Of a DNA stretch of 60,000 bases, positions 22,000-35,172 are shown piece by piece. The DNA is from Membranipora membranacea (Eukaryota; Bryozoa; Gymnolaemata; Cheilostomatida; Membraniporidae), in NCBI GenBank assembly GCA_914767715.1, contig OU612072.1:26228001-26288000 (forward strand). The letters are read 5' to 3'. The position numbers and the translations under genes were made by a program. The notes under the pieces are model-generated. The model ran no database searches, had not been told where the DNA came from, and was given only the letters and a program-made list of their open reading frames with translations. How positions within the stretch are numbered: position 1 is the first letter of the stretch; the number at the start of each line of letters is the position of its first letter.

Positions 22000-24900
22000 A
22001 CAAACAAAATGGAGCTGGATAGTTTTCTCCCGATAAATAGTACAAGAAGCAAGCTTCATGGCGATTATATGCCTCACCATGCTATGGTCAACAGCATATG
22101 CTTATATAGTATGAGCAGTACTTGCTTATCTTTTAGCATTAGACTTTTCTACTGCAATAGGGCAGTAATCTCCTAGCAATTCAAAAATTTTGTTACAACT
22201 GAAGATTCTAACAGATAGTTATTACAGCTTGGTCTACCTATCTCATTGATCTATTGAGTTTGCTGTTGATGTTTTGAATTACCTATTTCCATCACTGCTC
22301 CTAAAATCTGAATCTATATATAATGTTTAATCAAACTATTGTAGTAATAGAGAGAGGTGTTTACATTACATCTTATGCTTATTGGCGCTACTCTCAACAA
22401 ATCATGTGAGCCAAAATTTACAAGTGTGTGCTTGATAAACTTATTAAAGGGTGGTACCAATAATACCGCACTAGGTTCTAAGGCTAGATCTAGATTAATT
22501 GAGATGCCTAGTTATACAAACAAGATTTAACTGAAAGGCAAGGACAGTTTTTTGTTGTAACATCTGAATGTAGAAACCGATATTTTCACATCAGGGTAAG
22601 AATTATAATCAACTCAATTGGTAATATAATTACCAATGGCACATTTTACATACCCCAAATTAAATATGGAAACCAGGGATATACCACTTGAATTAGAATT
22701 ATTGCACATGATTAGGAACAATTAAAATTAAACTGTGTCTGAGTGTATTTAAGAGGGGTTTAGGTCAGATTGCCTTACTGCCATTCCAGTGACCAGGTTG
22801 ATAGATCAAATAATTCTGATCGAGTATATGTACTTTATTTCGGCACCAAAGACACGTATTGGGCTGAATTTGACATCATGTGTATGACTCTCACAGGCAA
22901 TGCCTTATGAACTTATAATGACTGGTTTAATATTTTAAAATTTTCCAAAGTATATGATTCTTGTCCTTGGTAATCATTATACACTACTTCTAGTGCCACA
23001 TATAAAATAAAACACTAAGAATGTCTAGTTATGACCCACCGCCCCCCTTACCTGGTTATATTATGATGTGATCAAAGGCAGCGGGGTCTACATATAGCTT
23101 ATAGCTGCATCTACAGATTCAGTTTGCTGTCATAGTTTGAATTTACCTGTTGAAGTCCCTGCATTCCACCAAATACCAAAATATTTTGTCAAACTAGTAT
23201 AGGAAGAGATTAACAGGTTTGAATTTTCTTCTGCTCTGTAGCGGCTCTGTCTATAAATAATGCTGCATACCATACTGGTATTGGAGCATTAGTCTGCACT
23301 AAGACTTTGTTGAACATTATAAATGAGTGGGATCTGAAGCTGATGACAAGGGGTGATTAGTTACAAACAGAATGATCCATCAATCCATCAATCATTATAA
23401 GTCTGTTAAACAATCACTTCCTCTATTTGTCTGAGAAGATTATATTTATATATACATCTAGCAGACTAGTGGAAGCCATTATTGACCCATAAAAAAAATC
23501 AAAAAACAAACACAGACCTATCACACACAGCTCTCAACATCAGGACGCCCACCTCATCAGACTGTAAAATAAAATCATCCCAACCTTGTCTGATCTCATA
23601 CCAAAAACTTAACAAACAAAGGCATTGCAGATGTTGCACTACCAGATTGGTAAGGTTGATAAGATCTTTGATTCACTAATTTAAAATCTCCATGTGCGAA
23701 TCCCGGTCACTTCTCATTATGCTAAAAAAAGCTAGATTTTAATGCATTATTCTGGCTGGTTAACTCTTTTTTCTCTTTTTTACAACTTTATTTATAAATT
23801 CAACAAAGGTAAGCTATCCAGAAAATGCTCTAAAAAATGTGTGTATGTCATCTCAATCCTAGTCACCTCCACAAGTTTGCTGACACACAGATAAATTGTT
23901 GTATGCTTCTTCAGAAAGGATCTTAACCCAAATCACCCAACTGGAAAATAAACATCAAACACTTCTTCAGGCTCCTCAGATTCAGATCAAACCGGGTGCA
24001 AGAAATTCTGTCCAGCCGCATCTAATTAATTTGAGTGACCATGCCAATTACATTGCCAATACTAATGAACATCGATCCTCACACTGCCTTGAGAGTACTT
24101 ATACCAATTATGGTCAATAAATGTTAACCTTGTGTGTCACCTGTAGAACACTGCCCCTTCCTGCAATGCTCATGAGTTCTATCATGATGCTATGATTCCT
24201 TCAAATAATGTTACATATTTACAGCTGCATCTACATATCGATTGATATGAGTTTTCTATTGCAGTTATAATTTACCTGCCGTTGTGCCTGGCTCAACGAC
24301 TTCATATAAAAATAGTATTCTATTAAACTAGTAGCGGAGGAGATTAACAGGTTTTAATGTTTATAGATACGTCAATATATCATGTCAGCTACATAATACT
24401 CGTAAGTGAATATTACTCCCTTCCTAAGAATGTGGATTTAGTTGTACACATCTGCCCACATAGTTAATCTGATGCGGATGAAAAGGGGGTGCGTTTGGTT
24501 AATCACAAACAAGGGTATCCATCAATCCATTAATCATTTCCCCAAATAATCACTTCCTCTATATGCCTGAGAAAGATATATTAATATAAAAATCTAGGAG
24601 ATTAGTGAAAGTCAATGGATGAAAATCTCAACATTGTTGGTACGAAATTTCACAGCTAACCTCAAAAATTGAAAAAATAAAGGCATATTTAGCACATAAG
24701 ATCCCAACACCAGGACTTAAATCTAATCAAACTGGAAAATAATATCCCGACCCTGTCCAATGCTACCTAAGCTCTCTTCTTGTTTAGATGGTCGGTGTTG
24801 GTTGGTGGGGTACTGAGGAATTTAATTTTGAAATTCAACATATGATGAGAATCTGCAAGTTCAAATCCATGTCAAATCATATAATGTTAATGAACGCTAG

Positions 24901-25260
24901 CTCTTAATTGCTAACTCTACCTGGCCGACCCTTGCATTTTACAAGGCTGTGGACTTTCTTTTTCTGATTGATGGCAATTGGAAAAACAGACTTTCTCCTA
25001 GCAGCGATGTATTGTTCTCTGGTTGGACAACCCTTTTGTGGTGCATACAGTGGTAGGGACTGAGGGTACCATCCTATGTCAGCAGTGGTATGGCACACTT
25101 TTATTTGCATCTATCCAACAAAGCAAGGACAGCACATGGCTAGATGGATATGTTAAGGTCTGGAAGGTTAATGGTACTAACGTAATGATCATGTTTGATT
25201 TGATGTGTGAAATTCAAATAGGCAATGAAAAACCAATTTGTGATATTCATGGATAGACAA
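22000..25260 (+). repeat. Repeat field downstream of gene F (dispersed roughly 1.1-kb family)
   Basis: It holds a partial copy near 22220-22480 and fuller copies near 23080-23770 and 24120-25260. Each fuller copy has the cacttcctctat block and a tRNA-like module (23640-23710, B box gcgaatccc; 24780-24880, B box ttcaaatcc). The start, 22020-22180, matches 29920-30080 after gene G, showing that the F/G segmental duplication includes the 3' flank. No gene is supported. Confidence 0.6.
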
Positions 25261-25669
25261 AATTACATTGAAGATATCAATAGAGCAAATATATCTAATG
25301 CCAGGTGACTTGTTTGATCATATATTATTATTAGGCTATGCATCAAATTCTGAAACACCAACTGACTATATGCCTACCATATAAAACAGAAATTGCTTAA
25401 CTTGCAGCTAGTATCTGAAAAATAGTTACTAACAGCCCAACCTAGTCAGTGAATCAATTTGTTTGTGTATCTTATACGTAAGTCTGACTCATATCTGCAA
25501 TAATAGGAAGTAATTCTGTGCTGTGGCCAGGCTCATTAATCAAATAGGATGTCAACACTTAATATCACATGATGCATGCTTAGCTTGATTAATTGATTCC
25601 TAGAATAGAGACAAGTAAACTAAAGTTGATTGACGGACATGATTATCCAATAGTCAGGAGGAAAAAAGG

Positions 25670-25678
25670 TATAAAAGG
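25670..25678 (+). promoter_or_regulatory. TATA box of gene G
   Basis: The sequence ggtataaaagg lies 64 bp before the leader ATG (25740). It is intact, and the same 5' flank is seen upstream of H and I (atcattcaac, acaagaaaga). Confidence 0.75.
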
Positions 25679-26499
25679 CCCTGCTATGGAGATGATAAGC
25701 ATCATTCAACTCTCGGATCCACAAGAAAGACAGACCAAGATGGGTGAGTGATCAGGCGCAGCAATCCTCAATTTAGAATGCTGCGAGCTAGGTATACCCA
25801 TAGAGTTATCCCCCTAGAGCTATGACTCATTGACTAATAGCATTGCGTTTCCTGTGGAGGCGTGTGTATGGTGTCAGCCATATTGGATTTGGGGAGCAAC
25901 ACATAAACATTCCATTGTGCTCTATAGTTGTGGTACCAAATTTATGGATTTCTCTGGGGTCTTCTTTTCTGATCTCAACATTTGATGAACCCAGGCATAG
26001 ATTGAAGAACCCAGGTAAATAACAAAGATCTTCTAGCTGTATTTGTATGATTTGGAACTGATGTTGAGTAAAATATATAGATGTTTCAGTGAAGCATGGT
26101 CTTGGGTGGAAAAAGAAGTGTAACTGGAAGACAAGGTAGGTGCATAAATCTTGCATATTCTGAGAAGCTGAGTTGTTTCCTATCACATCACATACACTAA
26201 AACATTCTCATTCTGCCTTTAATTGGACTTGTGATTTGCAGAATCGTTATTTGTTTGGATAGCAAGCATGCATTCTTCATTTTCAATTTCATTCTTCATT
26301 CAATGTTGTTGTTGTCCAGCATTCCTATCCCCCCCCCTGATCCCATCTGTTTGCCTTTCTACTATCTTTTTACCGCTAGCCCTGCATAATTGCAGGACTG
26401 AGTGTAGAAAGACCAATAGAATGGATATCATTGTCAGACCGGGCAAATTATCGCTATCACATCACTATCACATCGCTCAAAATTATCACTCACTTGGTG

Positions 26500-26637
26500 T
26501 TTCAATTAGAGAAAATCATTCCCAAATCTTTCACTCTGAATGTATATAGTTCCATCAAGTGACTGAGCGATCTGAAAGCGAGACCCCTTGCAGGGAGTGA
26601 GCGATAAGATTGCGATTTTGGCTGTTTCTAATTGAAA
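26500..26637. mobile_element. Small inverted-repeat element (MITE-like), copy 1
   Basis: It is bounded by tttcaattaga and tctaattgaaa and has an internally palindromic body rich in gagcgat. A related, right-truncated copy lies at 48366-48500, sharing the gaatgtatatagttc block. Confidence 0.6.
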
Positions 26638-26860
26638 GTCCCCCCAGCTAGTCAAATATATAATATAATTGGCATATTTGTGTGTATTCATTTATTTATT
26701 TCTGCAGCTAAGACAGTTTTGGATTACCCACATTGCAGTGAACTGATTCAACTCTTCAATTCATTCATCTAAAAGATTCCACTGGTGAGTTTTTTTATAT
26801 TATAATTTACAATGAATTATTTATGTACTATTACTCGAAACACTTATCATGGGCACTGGG

Positions 26861-27072
26861 CAAATTTTACACCAACTTTTGCTGCCATAAATCTTAGATA
26901 TTATTACCTTTTCCTGGGCTTCAGACTTAGTGCTCTTTTCTCTTTAGAAGCATAAGGCCATGGGCTCCTCACATGCAAAATAGCCAAGCAGCATCGCACT
27001 AACCCAGATGCCCTAAAAACAAGTACTAAGATATAGCTAAGATCCATGGCAGCAAAATTTGGTGTAAAATTG
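26861..27072. mobile_element. Small inverted-repeat element nested in the transposon
   Basis: The left arm caaattttacaccaactttt and the right arm aaaatttggtgtaaaattg are inverted copies, with similarity continuing through tgctgcca and atcttaga. The layout is that of a foldback or MITE. Confidence 0.55.
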
Positions 27073-27444
27073 AATTTTGCAGGCACCTGTGGTTTTGATT
27101 CCCATCCAGTGGTTTAGTGCCCCTCAAAAAACCACCACCAATCAACAAGAGAAGTTGTGTCTTTTGTTGGTTGCTGGTGGTGGGGGGGGGGGGGGCTGTT
27201 TGGTGGGCGCTCGACCACTGGTGGGGGACCAAACCTTCAATGGTACCAATGACTGTTATTTTCTACTCTTTGCATTTGTCAGAGCAGAGCTTTAGAATTC
27301 AAGGGCACCAAAAACATAACAGTATCATTCAGGCCTATCAATAGACTCACGGATGTATTACCACTAGCGTTTTTGTGTAGTTATTGAATCAGACTTGAAT
27401 ACATAATCAAATAATAATCGTTGTTACGATGCATTGTTATTTAG

Positions 27445-27931
27445 ATTTCCACTGAAAGACCCTGAGCTAACCAAAATATTGGTGGTTGCGACGAAGAGAG
27501 AGGGCTTCAATGCTGAGAAGTCGACGAAATTGTGCTCCGACCATTTTAAAGATAGTGATTACGCCGTAGTGCCGAGACAGTCATATCTAAAACTGATGCC
27601 GTTCCTTCAGTGGTCACTTTTCCAGCACATCTTATGTGCCGAAGCTTTGGTTGAGAAACGAGGTCACTGTGTCTTAGATCATGACTATCAAAGTCACATC
27701 AGTAACAAATCCACACAGGCACTGAACATAAAGGATGGCGGTGGCCTTGTGGCTGTCCCACAGTCTGTGAATAATATTATAAAGCGGTGTGAGTCCATCA
27801 TAGAACTATATGTCGATCAGAAATTTCTACGTAAAGAAAATCACATAAATCTGTTTGTGGCTTTGTTATTCCGCAGTGTAATTGTAGAAAATCCTCTGCC
27901 ATTATTTCCCTCCCAAAGCTCACAGCTATGA
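27445..27931 (+). pseudogene. THAP-type transposase remnant (internally deleted)
   Basis: The open frame begins after a ttatttag acceptor-like site. Residues FRFPLKDPELTKILVVAT and KSTKLCSDHFKDSDY match the second half of a THAP (C2CH) zinc finger, with the C-x2-H of CSDH. The first Cys pair should be on an upstream exon and was not found. After only about 70 further residues the frame reads GGGLVAVPQSVNNIIKRCES, which resembles the conserved C-terminal region of P-element-like transposases. The large catalytic middle is missing. It is either a deletion derivative or a decayed copy. No host function can be inferred. Confidence 0.55.
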
Positions 27932-29799
27932 GTAAATTTTACTCCTAGCTGTGCGAGGATAGTTTGTATCACAGCAAACAGTTGATCAGGGAAATAGCCA
28001 GAAAATATTTTGATATTCATATAGAGCACTGTAAAGCATAACAACAAAACAGTTATTCATGGGAGTAAGGGAGAGGATCAATCAAAGTTGAGTGGTCTTG
28101 GTGTATTTAAACATAATAATATATAGTCTTGCATAATGCACTCTGCTTGTAATCTGATATGATCTAATCCAATTTGTTTTATGTTTATGATCTATTTCAT
28201 TATTGTCTATGAATTAAAATATTATACCTGTGTATCAGTCTGTGCTTGATAGGAGCAATGGAATACATTTATGGAAATAGCATCTATCTATCTTCTTTCT
28301 AGCATCAATGCTAAATCTTAAAAAGCTAACTCCTCACCATAGAATTATATTTTGTTCAACAGTCTATAGTGATTTGTTTATATGTTGCTACACAAATCCA
28401 ATATGGCCGCCGGATACACATGCCTCCACAGGAAGTAGACATTGAGTCATAGCTCTAGGGGGATAACTCTATGGGTATACCTCATAGATCTTCAGTAAAA
28501 CGTAATGTAAATACAAAAACAGTTACTTTTTTTTCAATTTCAAAGAATCCATGATTGCTCCTAGTATCTGATCTGTATTTCTTTTGTAGCTATCACTAAC
28601 TTTGCTTTACTTGTTCTTGTTGCTGTTGCATGTGCGCGCGCATATGGTGCTCCACGATAACAGGCACGCCACAAAGCTGCTGGCTACCAACCACATGTTC
28701 AGACCACCTACGCACCAAGCTACTGTAAGAGTGATTAAATTTGAATTACATGGCCTTTCTACTTCAAAATATGAAAACAATGCTGCAAACTCCTCAAATT
28801 TTGTTCGCCAGTGATAACATCATCTTCACACTGACCATTGCATACAAGCCCAAATATGAAACTTGCACAATTTTATATATTTAAGATGACAGATGGAGCA
28901 CATGGGGAGAGTATGGAGACTGCTCTCAAGTCTCAAGCATGTGGAGAGGGAGTTAAGTACATACAGATAACCTATGTGGCTTATAAAGCTTATGGGTATG
29001 AAAGTGAGAGAACCCCTGTGTTATGGACCCGCTGAATCCAGAAGAAAATGCATTGTGGAAAGCAATGATGCTTGGTGAACTATCAACCAGACACTATATG
29101 GGGCTATCACTGCTATCTATAATAAGGTGGAATCATTCCTTTTCCAGATTAACATTTCTGTGTATTTAGACAACATAAACCAAAATGGGAGGGCCATTTT
29201 TAACTTACATCATTTTTATTAGTAAATGGAGGATGGTCTCGCCGGTCTAGCTGGTCTAACATCCACCAAAGTTCTTATCAACAAACCAGATACAGAAGCT
29301 GTTCTTACCCAAAGCCTTCACGTGGGGGGGGGGGGGCTCAATGCTACGGAGAGTCCACCCAGATAAGTTAGAGACCTCATCTTTGAGCAATACAGGACAG
29401 ACTCTGTCTTTTTCTGTTATAATGAGCACCCATATTAAGTTATACAAGTTATACCTCCTTTTTCTTCATGTTGCCAGTCCACTTTTGGGTTTAATTTTGT
29501 TTCACACTTGCCTGTTGATATTTGGAACTGTCAATCAAGTATTAAATGTAAATCTTTACTCTTACGTTTCAGAGCCTGCAACACGCTACAACCAGAAACC
29601 ACATTACGAACCAACTCAGCATTACGACACAACCACTCAGTACCACCCAGCACCACCATATGAGACAGGACAACAATACAACCTACATCAACAATACCAC
29701 CCACGCCAACAATACTAGTGTCACACTGGTCAACTAATATATGACTTAAATCCATAGTCGAGTGTCAAATATCTCTTTTCAATATTCATGACCAAGAAC

Positions 29800-32700
29800 T
29801 CTTACAGCCTGCACTGATGAACTTTTTTAATTGTTAAATTTTATAAAATGCTCATTTTGTACATATTATTTTTTACCTTCTATAGCTGTAAAGAAATTAA
29901 TATTTCATTCAATTAATAGTGTGATAAATGGTGCAAAAAGCAAGCTTTATGGCAATTGTTATAATATTGGCCTCACCATGCTTTGGTCAACAACACATGC
30001 TTCTTTAGTATGAGCAGTACCTACATATCTTTTAGCATTAGACTTTTCTGCTGCAATAAGGCAGTAATCCCCAAGCAAAAAAAATGTTGTTACAACGGAA
30101 GATTCTAACACAGCCCCTAAGCTGCAATCAAAAAGTTCTTACTTTTATCATGGTGATAATTCTCTAGTTATTACAGCTTGGTCTACCTTCTCATTGATCT
30201 ATTTAGTTTGCTGTTGATGTTTTGAATTACCTATTTCCATCACTGCTCCCAAAATCTGAATCCATTAATTATAATGTTTAATCAAACTATTGGTGTAACA
30301 GCAGGAGATGTTTACATTACGTTTGATGCTTATTGACGCTGCTCTGAATGAATCACTAAGGGGTGGTACCAATTATACCGCACTAGTCTCTAAGGCTAGA
30401 CAGGATTTTGTTGTAACAGTCACATCTAAATATAAATACCAATATTTTCACATCAGGGTAAGAAGTATAATCAACTCAATTGGTAATATAATTAACACAT
30501 TGATGGCACATTTTAAATACCCCGAATTAAATTTGAAAACCAGGGATCTACCATATGAATTATAAATGGCAACTATTATTGCCCATGATTAGTGCCAATG
30601 AAAGTTTAATTATGTATGAGTGTATTTAAATTTTCCAATGTATATGGTTCTTGTTCTTGTTAATCATTATATTCTACATCAAGTGCAACGTACAAAGTAA
30701 AACACTAAGAGTGTAGTTATAACCATTGGCCTCCCTTATGATATGATCAAAGGTAGCCTCGTCTACATATAGCATAAAGCTGCATCTATAGATTGAGTTT
30801 GCTGTTGTAGTTTTAACTTACCTGTGGCTGTCCCTGTACCCCACCTCTAATATTTGGTCAAACTAGTATATGAAGAGATTAACAGGTTATAATTTTCTTC
30901 CACTGTTTAGCGACTCGGTCAATAAATAATGCCGCACACCATACTGAAGTAAGATTTTGATAAAAATAATAAATGAGTTGGGTCTGAAGCTGATGACAGG
31001 GGGTGATCAATTACAACTAAATTATCCACCAATCCATTAATCATCATAAGTATGCCAAACAATCACTTCCTCTATTTGTCAGGTAAGGCTAGATTTATAA
31101 GCATCTAGCAGATTAGTGGAAGCAATTATGGACGCACATTATTTGCCACTAACCCATAAACAAGTCCATAAGCAAACACAAATACCTACAGCCACATCAT
31201 CTCTCAACAGCAGAACGCCCACCTAATCAAACTGTAAAATAAATTCCCAACCCTGTCTGATCTCATACATATTTTTAATGGAGAAGGGCATGTTGCACTG
31301 CCAGATTGCTTAGGTGGTAAGGAACTTGGATTTACTATCTTAGAATCAGCATGTTTGAATACCCATCCCTTCATGTTATGTTAAGGAAAGCTAGATTTTT
31401 ATACAATTCTGTCTCGTTCCCCCTTGCTTTGTGGGCTTCATCTTCCATCACCCTCCCAGTGACCTCCATCAATTAGCCGACATCAAATATTGATATCTGC
31501 TTCTGCAAGAAAGAGTTTAAGGTCCTCAGAATCAGATAAGACTGGGGTACAGGACAGTCTGACCAGCCTCTCCTAATTATTAAGAGTGACCAAGTTGACA
31601 CACAACATTACACAAGGAAGTTATTACCAATACTTATGTCAATCAATTCTAACATTGCCCATACATACACAAAAATGGTAAATCAATGGTAACCTTGTGT
31701 GTCACCTGTTGTGATGCTAACGCAGGCCCTACCTGCAAAGATCAAGAGTTCTATCATGATGCTCGGATTCCTTTGAATAAATGTTGCTTAATTACAGCTG
31801 TGTCTACATATTGATTGATTTGAGTTTTCTATGGCAGTTTCAGTTTACCTGTGGCTGTCCCTGCTCTACAACTCCATCTATTAATAATATTTGATCAAAC
31901 TAATGAAAAAAGATATAAACAGGTTATAATGATTATAGATACCGTCAAAATGTCATGTCAGCTACACAATACTAAGTATGTGAATTTCACTCTTGTTTGC
32001 ATTGATAGTTTTTTGTGACATGATTAATGGGTGGTATCAATCACAAAGCTTACTAGGATCTGAGGCTAGACCTCATGTACCATTTTTTACTGATTGCTCT
32101 GTTATTCATAGATCGACCCATTTTTCTGAGTCATCAGAAATTTGTTTATCTTGTATTACTTTTCCTGAGATGACACATGTCAGTAAAGGGTCCCAATAGT
32201 TCAGAGTGAACCAACAAGATGTTAAACAGGGCGTTGAACAATATATTGAATATTACCACTGCTATACGGAAAAGGTATATCATTAAGTTGATCGGTTATG
32301 TCGTCAACAATGACAATTTTAAGACATTAACAATTAATGTGTAAATTGGGATGACTGTTTATATCATGCCATCGTTTTAAAGGGGAAGCAAATGAAGTTC
32401 GCACAATAAGTGACCCTTCCCAACTTTTCCGCTTAACCCCAATATTGTAAACTATTGCCGTCGCAATTAAGGGATTTCTTCTTAAGAATTACATGATAAT
32501 AACACCTTCTGAACTCAGTCATATGGCCAAAAACAAGATGAGGAGATTGGGATACATTCCTTGCAGTAGTAAATTATATTTTGTGGTTAAAATATTGCAG
32601 TACTTGAAATGATATTGATTTTCTTAGTCAATGTAGGTTCCTAAGAATGTAGATTAATGTGTATACATCTGCCCACATAGTATATCTGATGTGGATGAAA

Positions 32701-33560
32701 AGGGGAATTATCCATCAATCCATCAATCATTTCAAGCATGCCAAACTAATTGCTTCCTCTGTCTCTCTGGTAAGGTTATATTTATATATAAATCTAATAG
32801 ATTGGTTGGAGCCAATGGTTAAAAATGTCAACATTGTGGGTAGGCAATTTTTGCAACCAACGCTCAAAAAATTTAAAAAGTAAAGTCATATCTAGGACAT
32901 TAGCTTTCAACATCAAGGCGACAAACCAATCAAACTGGAAAAAAACCAAACACTGTCTGATCTCATACAAGGTATTTTATAAGCAAGGGCATTGCTGATG
33001 CACCACCAGGTTGGTGAGGTGGTTAGGTTCTTCTATTCACTATCTTAGAATCTGCATGTTCCAACCTGGTCACTTCACATTAGGTTAATGAAAGTTAGAT
33101 TTTAATGCGTTATTCTGACTGGCCAACCCCTTTTTTTCTTTAGGAGTGGGAGTGGGAAAAGGGGAAGCCATCTCTTTCAGGACATACCTAATGGTATAAA
33201 GCAGGAGGTTCCTCTTCTGATAAATGTCTTTGTCTATGGAAGTGTAGATATCTGAGCCTGCTGCCATTCCATTAGTTATTTTAGCGAGTGAAAAAGTTTA
33301 GTGGCATGCTCCTAGCGATAAAATTGACTAATTAAATTTAAACAGAACAGGGTGTGCGATTTATTGCCAAGATAAAAATATAGCTCTCATCTGTTGCTGT
33401 GTCTGCTCAAAAACTGAATCTAAAAACAATATTACATTAAACTAATAGAGGAAGAGATTAATAGGCATACTTTCCTTCAGATGTTTATCAGTACTGTAGA
33501 TTAATCATGTCAGTTAACAGGAGAAATAAATTCATCAATAATGTCGCATACTAGGTTTTG
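29800..33560 (+). repeat. Repeat field downstream of gene G
   Basis: After the G 3' flank (matching F to about 30330) come copies of the dispersed repeat near 30770-31430 and 31690-33130, and a partial one near 33390-33560. tRNA-like modules lie at 31300-31370 and 33005-33070 (agaatctgcatgttc type). No exon is supported; short frames here are broken in sister copies. Confidence 0.6.
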
Positions 33561-35170
33561 TTTGATTATTGGTTGGTTTCAATGCCAGGTGTTTTTTTCT
33601 GTCTTTTTTTATCCGTGGATCAACAATTTTGTTATAGTCATGAGATATCGGATTATTTTGGAATTTCTTAACTAGTGATGACTTTCAATGCATAGATATT
33701 TTTTGGAATCGAGAACAAACATTCAAGACAGTCACAATACTGTCTAGATCTATAAAAAGTTTGACATGTAACAAGTGCACCAGCGTTCTGGAAAAGTATG
33801 AAAATATTTACAGCATCATCCTGCCCTTTGCCCTATCGCTTGAACCACTGGGATACAGCCATTTACACAACAGTTTCCCAGACAAAAATACTCTGCAGAT
33901 GAGATAAACAAGATGAGTATGAGAGGTGTCTGATAAACTGATGCTAGTCGAAAAATAGAAAATTGCAACACGACAAAACAGCTTTTATCAACACATCATT
34001 CTGCTTTAGTTCGAATAATACAGGATGTGGGAAAATATAACTCGCGTTCCAAGTTCATGCGACACCTCTCCCACAATCAATCATGCAAATACAATAGAAG
34101 CGAGGAGTAAAAACTTTAACTCCTTGATAGTAGGATATTATCTATGACAAATAGTGTTGATGGAAATTTTTTAGTCACGCTAACAAAGATGCATGGAAAA
34201 CACAGAGATAAGAAAATTTGGGTACATTCTGTGAAGCAAAAAAATATTTATACTGTCAAAAAAAATTAAGTTGTAAAGAGGCTACAATGTCTGGCATGAT
34301 TGATCTCCCTGATCCCCTCATAATAATTTGAATACAAGAAGCATCAGAAGGTTCACTGCAAAGTTGAGTGGGATCAATAATGTATTTAGTAAGATAGAGG
34401 TTTTATCAGAGGCTAAAATGCAGATCTAAAGAAAATTTTTGCATAACTGGTACCCTACAACAAGTTCAAAAAAGTTTGAGTCAACACATATCAAACTTAC
34501 AAGCTTCCACAGCAGGATGACAAACTCCCTGGCTCGGTGAGCTTTCACAAGATATTCAATCAGAAGTTTTCCCTAACCTCAATTATTTTTTGGTCTGGTG
34601 CTGATTTTAAAAGATCTCAGTTTGTGTGATAATATTGCAAATGGTTTCATATCCACCATTGAACAAGCTTAATTATATTTGATGGCCATGCCTAGTTAAT
34701 TATTAAATATATATATGGGGGAGGGGTGTTACCACATCTCCCAACCTACTGACTTACTTACAAACAGCAACAAAGTGTATCAACTAAACTTTATCATGTT
34801 GGTAATCTGAAAATAGGTTATGGGAGCAGAGTGGCTATTATGACCTAACCAATAACGCTGATATAAGGGCTGCATTAGGTGAACAATAAACTACAAACTA
34901 TTAACAATACTTGGGTCAACAGAAAAAGGAAGATATTATAACCATGCTTATAATAATTAATATTGGGTTGTAATTTTATGATACTTTACAGCCCTTCCCA
35001 GTCAATAAATTTCTATGAATTTCACTCTTATTTATTATTCTGACTAATATTTGCAGTATCGGGAGGCTACCCTGGGCTTTGCCGAACTCATCTATCTCAT
35101 ACTGTGTTAATATTTAGTGCCACTTAATTCCTCTTGAGAATATCTAATTGCTATCTATCACAAGAGAAGT
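33561..35170. other. Intergenic DNA upstream of gene H
   Basis: No gene seen. The last part (about 34480-35170) matches 40980-41590 upstream of gene I, including a G-rich tract followed by acatctcccaacctact. It therefore belongs to the H/I duplication. Confidence 0.5.
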
Positions 35171-35172
35171 AA

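Larger units (their letters stand above)
25791..28481. mobile_element. 2.7-kb terminal-inverted-repeat DNA transposon with THAP-type fragment, in intron 1 of gene G
   Basis: The first 39 bp (ggtatacccatagagttatc and on) are repeated perfectly in inverted orientation at the right end. Similarity continues for about 100 bp with gaps (tcctgtggaggc; gccatattggat). No convincing target-site duplication is visible. Inside are a THAP-type coding remnant at 27434-27931 and at least two smaller inverted-repeat elements (26500-26637 and 26861-27072). THAP zinc fingers are known from P-element-type transposases, so a P-like origin is likely. Confidence 0.75.
25740..29718 (+). pseudogene. Gene G: broken paralog of gene F with intact promoter and leader exon
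   Basis: Leader exon 25740-25743 (ATGG plus gtgag) is normal. Intron 1 is 2.85 kb because of a transposon; without it 155 bp would remain. Exon 2 (28590-28724) encodes the signal peptide but then has TAA at 28658-28660. Exon 3 (from 28886) aligns with the F TSP1 module but has a small duplication (ctcaagtctcaag) that shifts frame, and no proper donor at its end. Exon 4 (29223 to about 29363) has Cys TGT changed to CGT, a run of 13 G in place of gtggtgggg, and a damaged donor (agataag). Exon 5 (29573-29718) still reads as a Tyr/Gln tail ending HPRQQY. At least four independent lesions make this a clear pseudogene, sitting 8.1 kb downstream of F in the same orientation. Confidence 0.88.

Noticed and set aside
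25827-26186. 119-codon minus-strand frame inside the transposon
   Set aside because: It covers the left terminal inverted repeat region, shows no domain and no matching exon.
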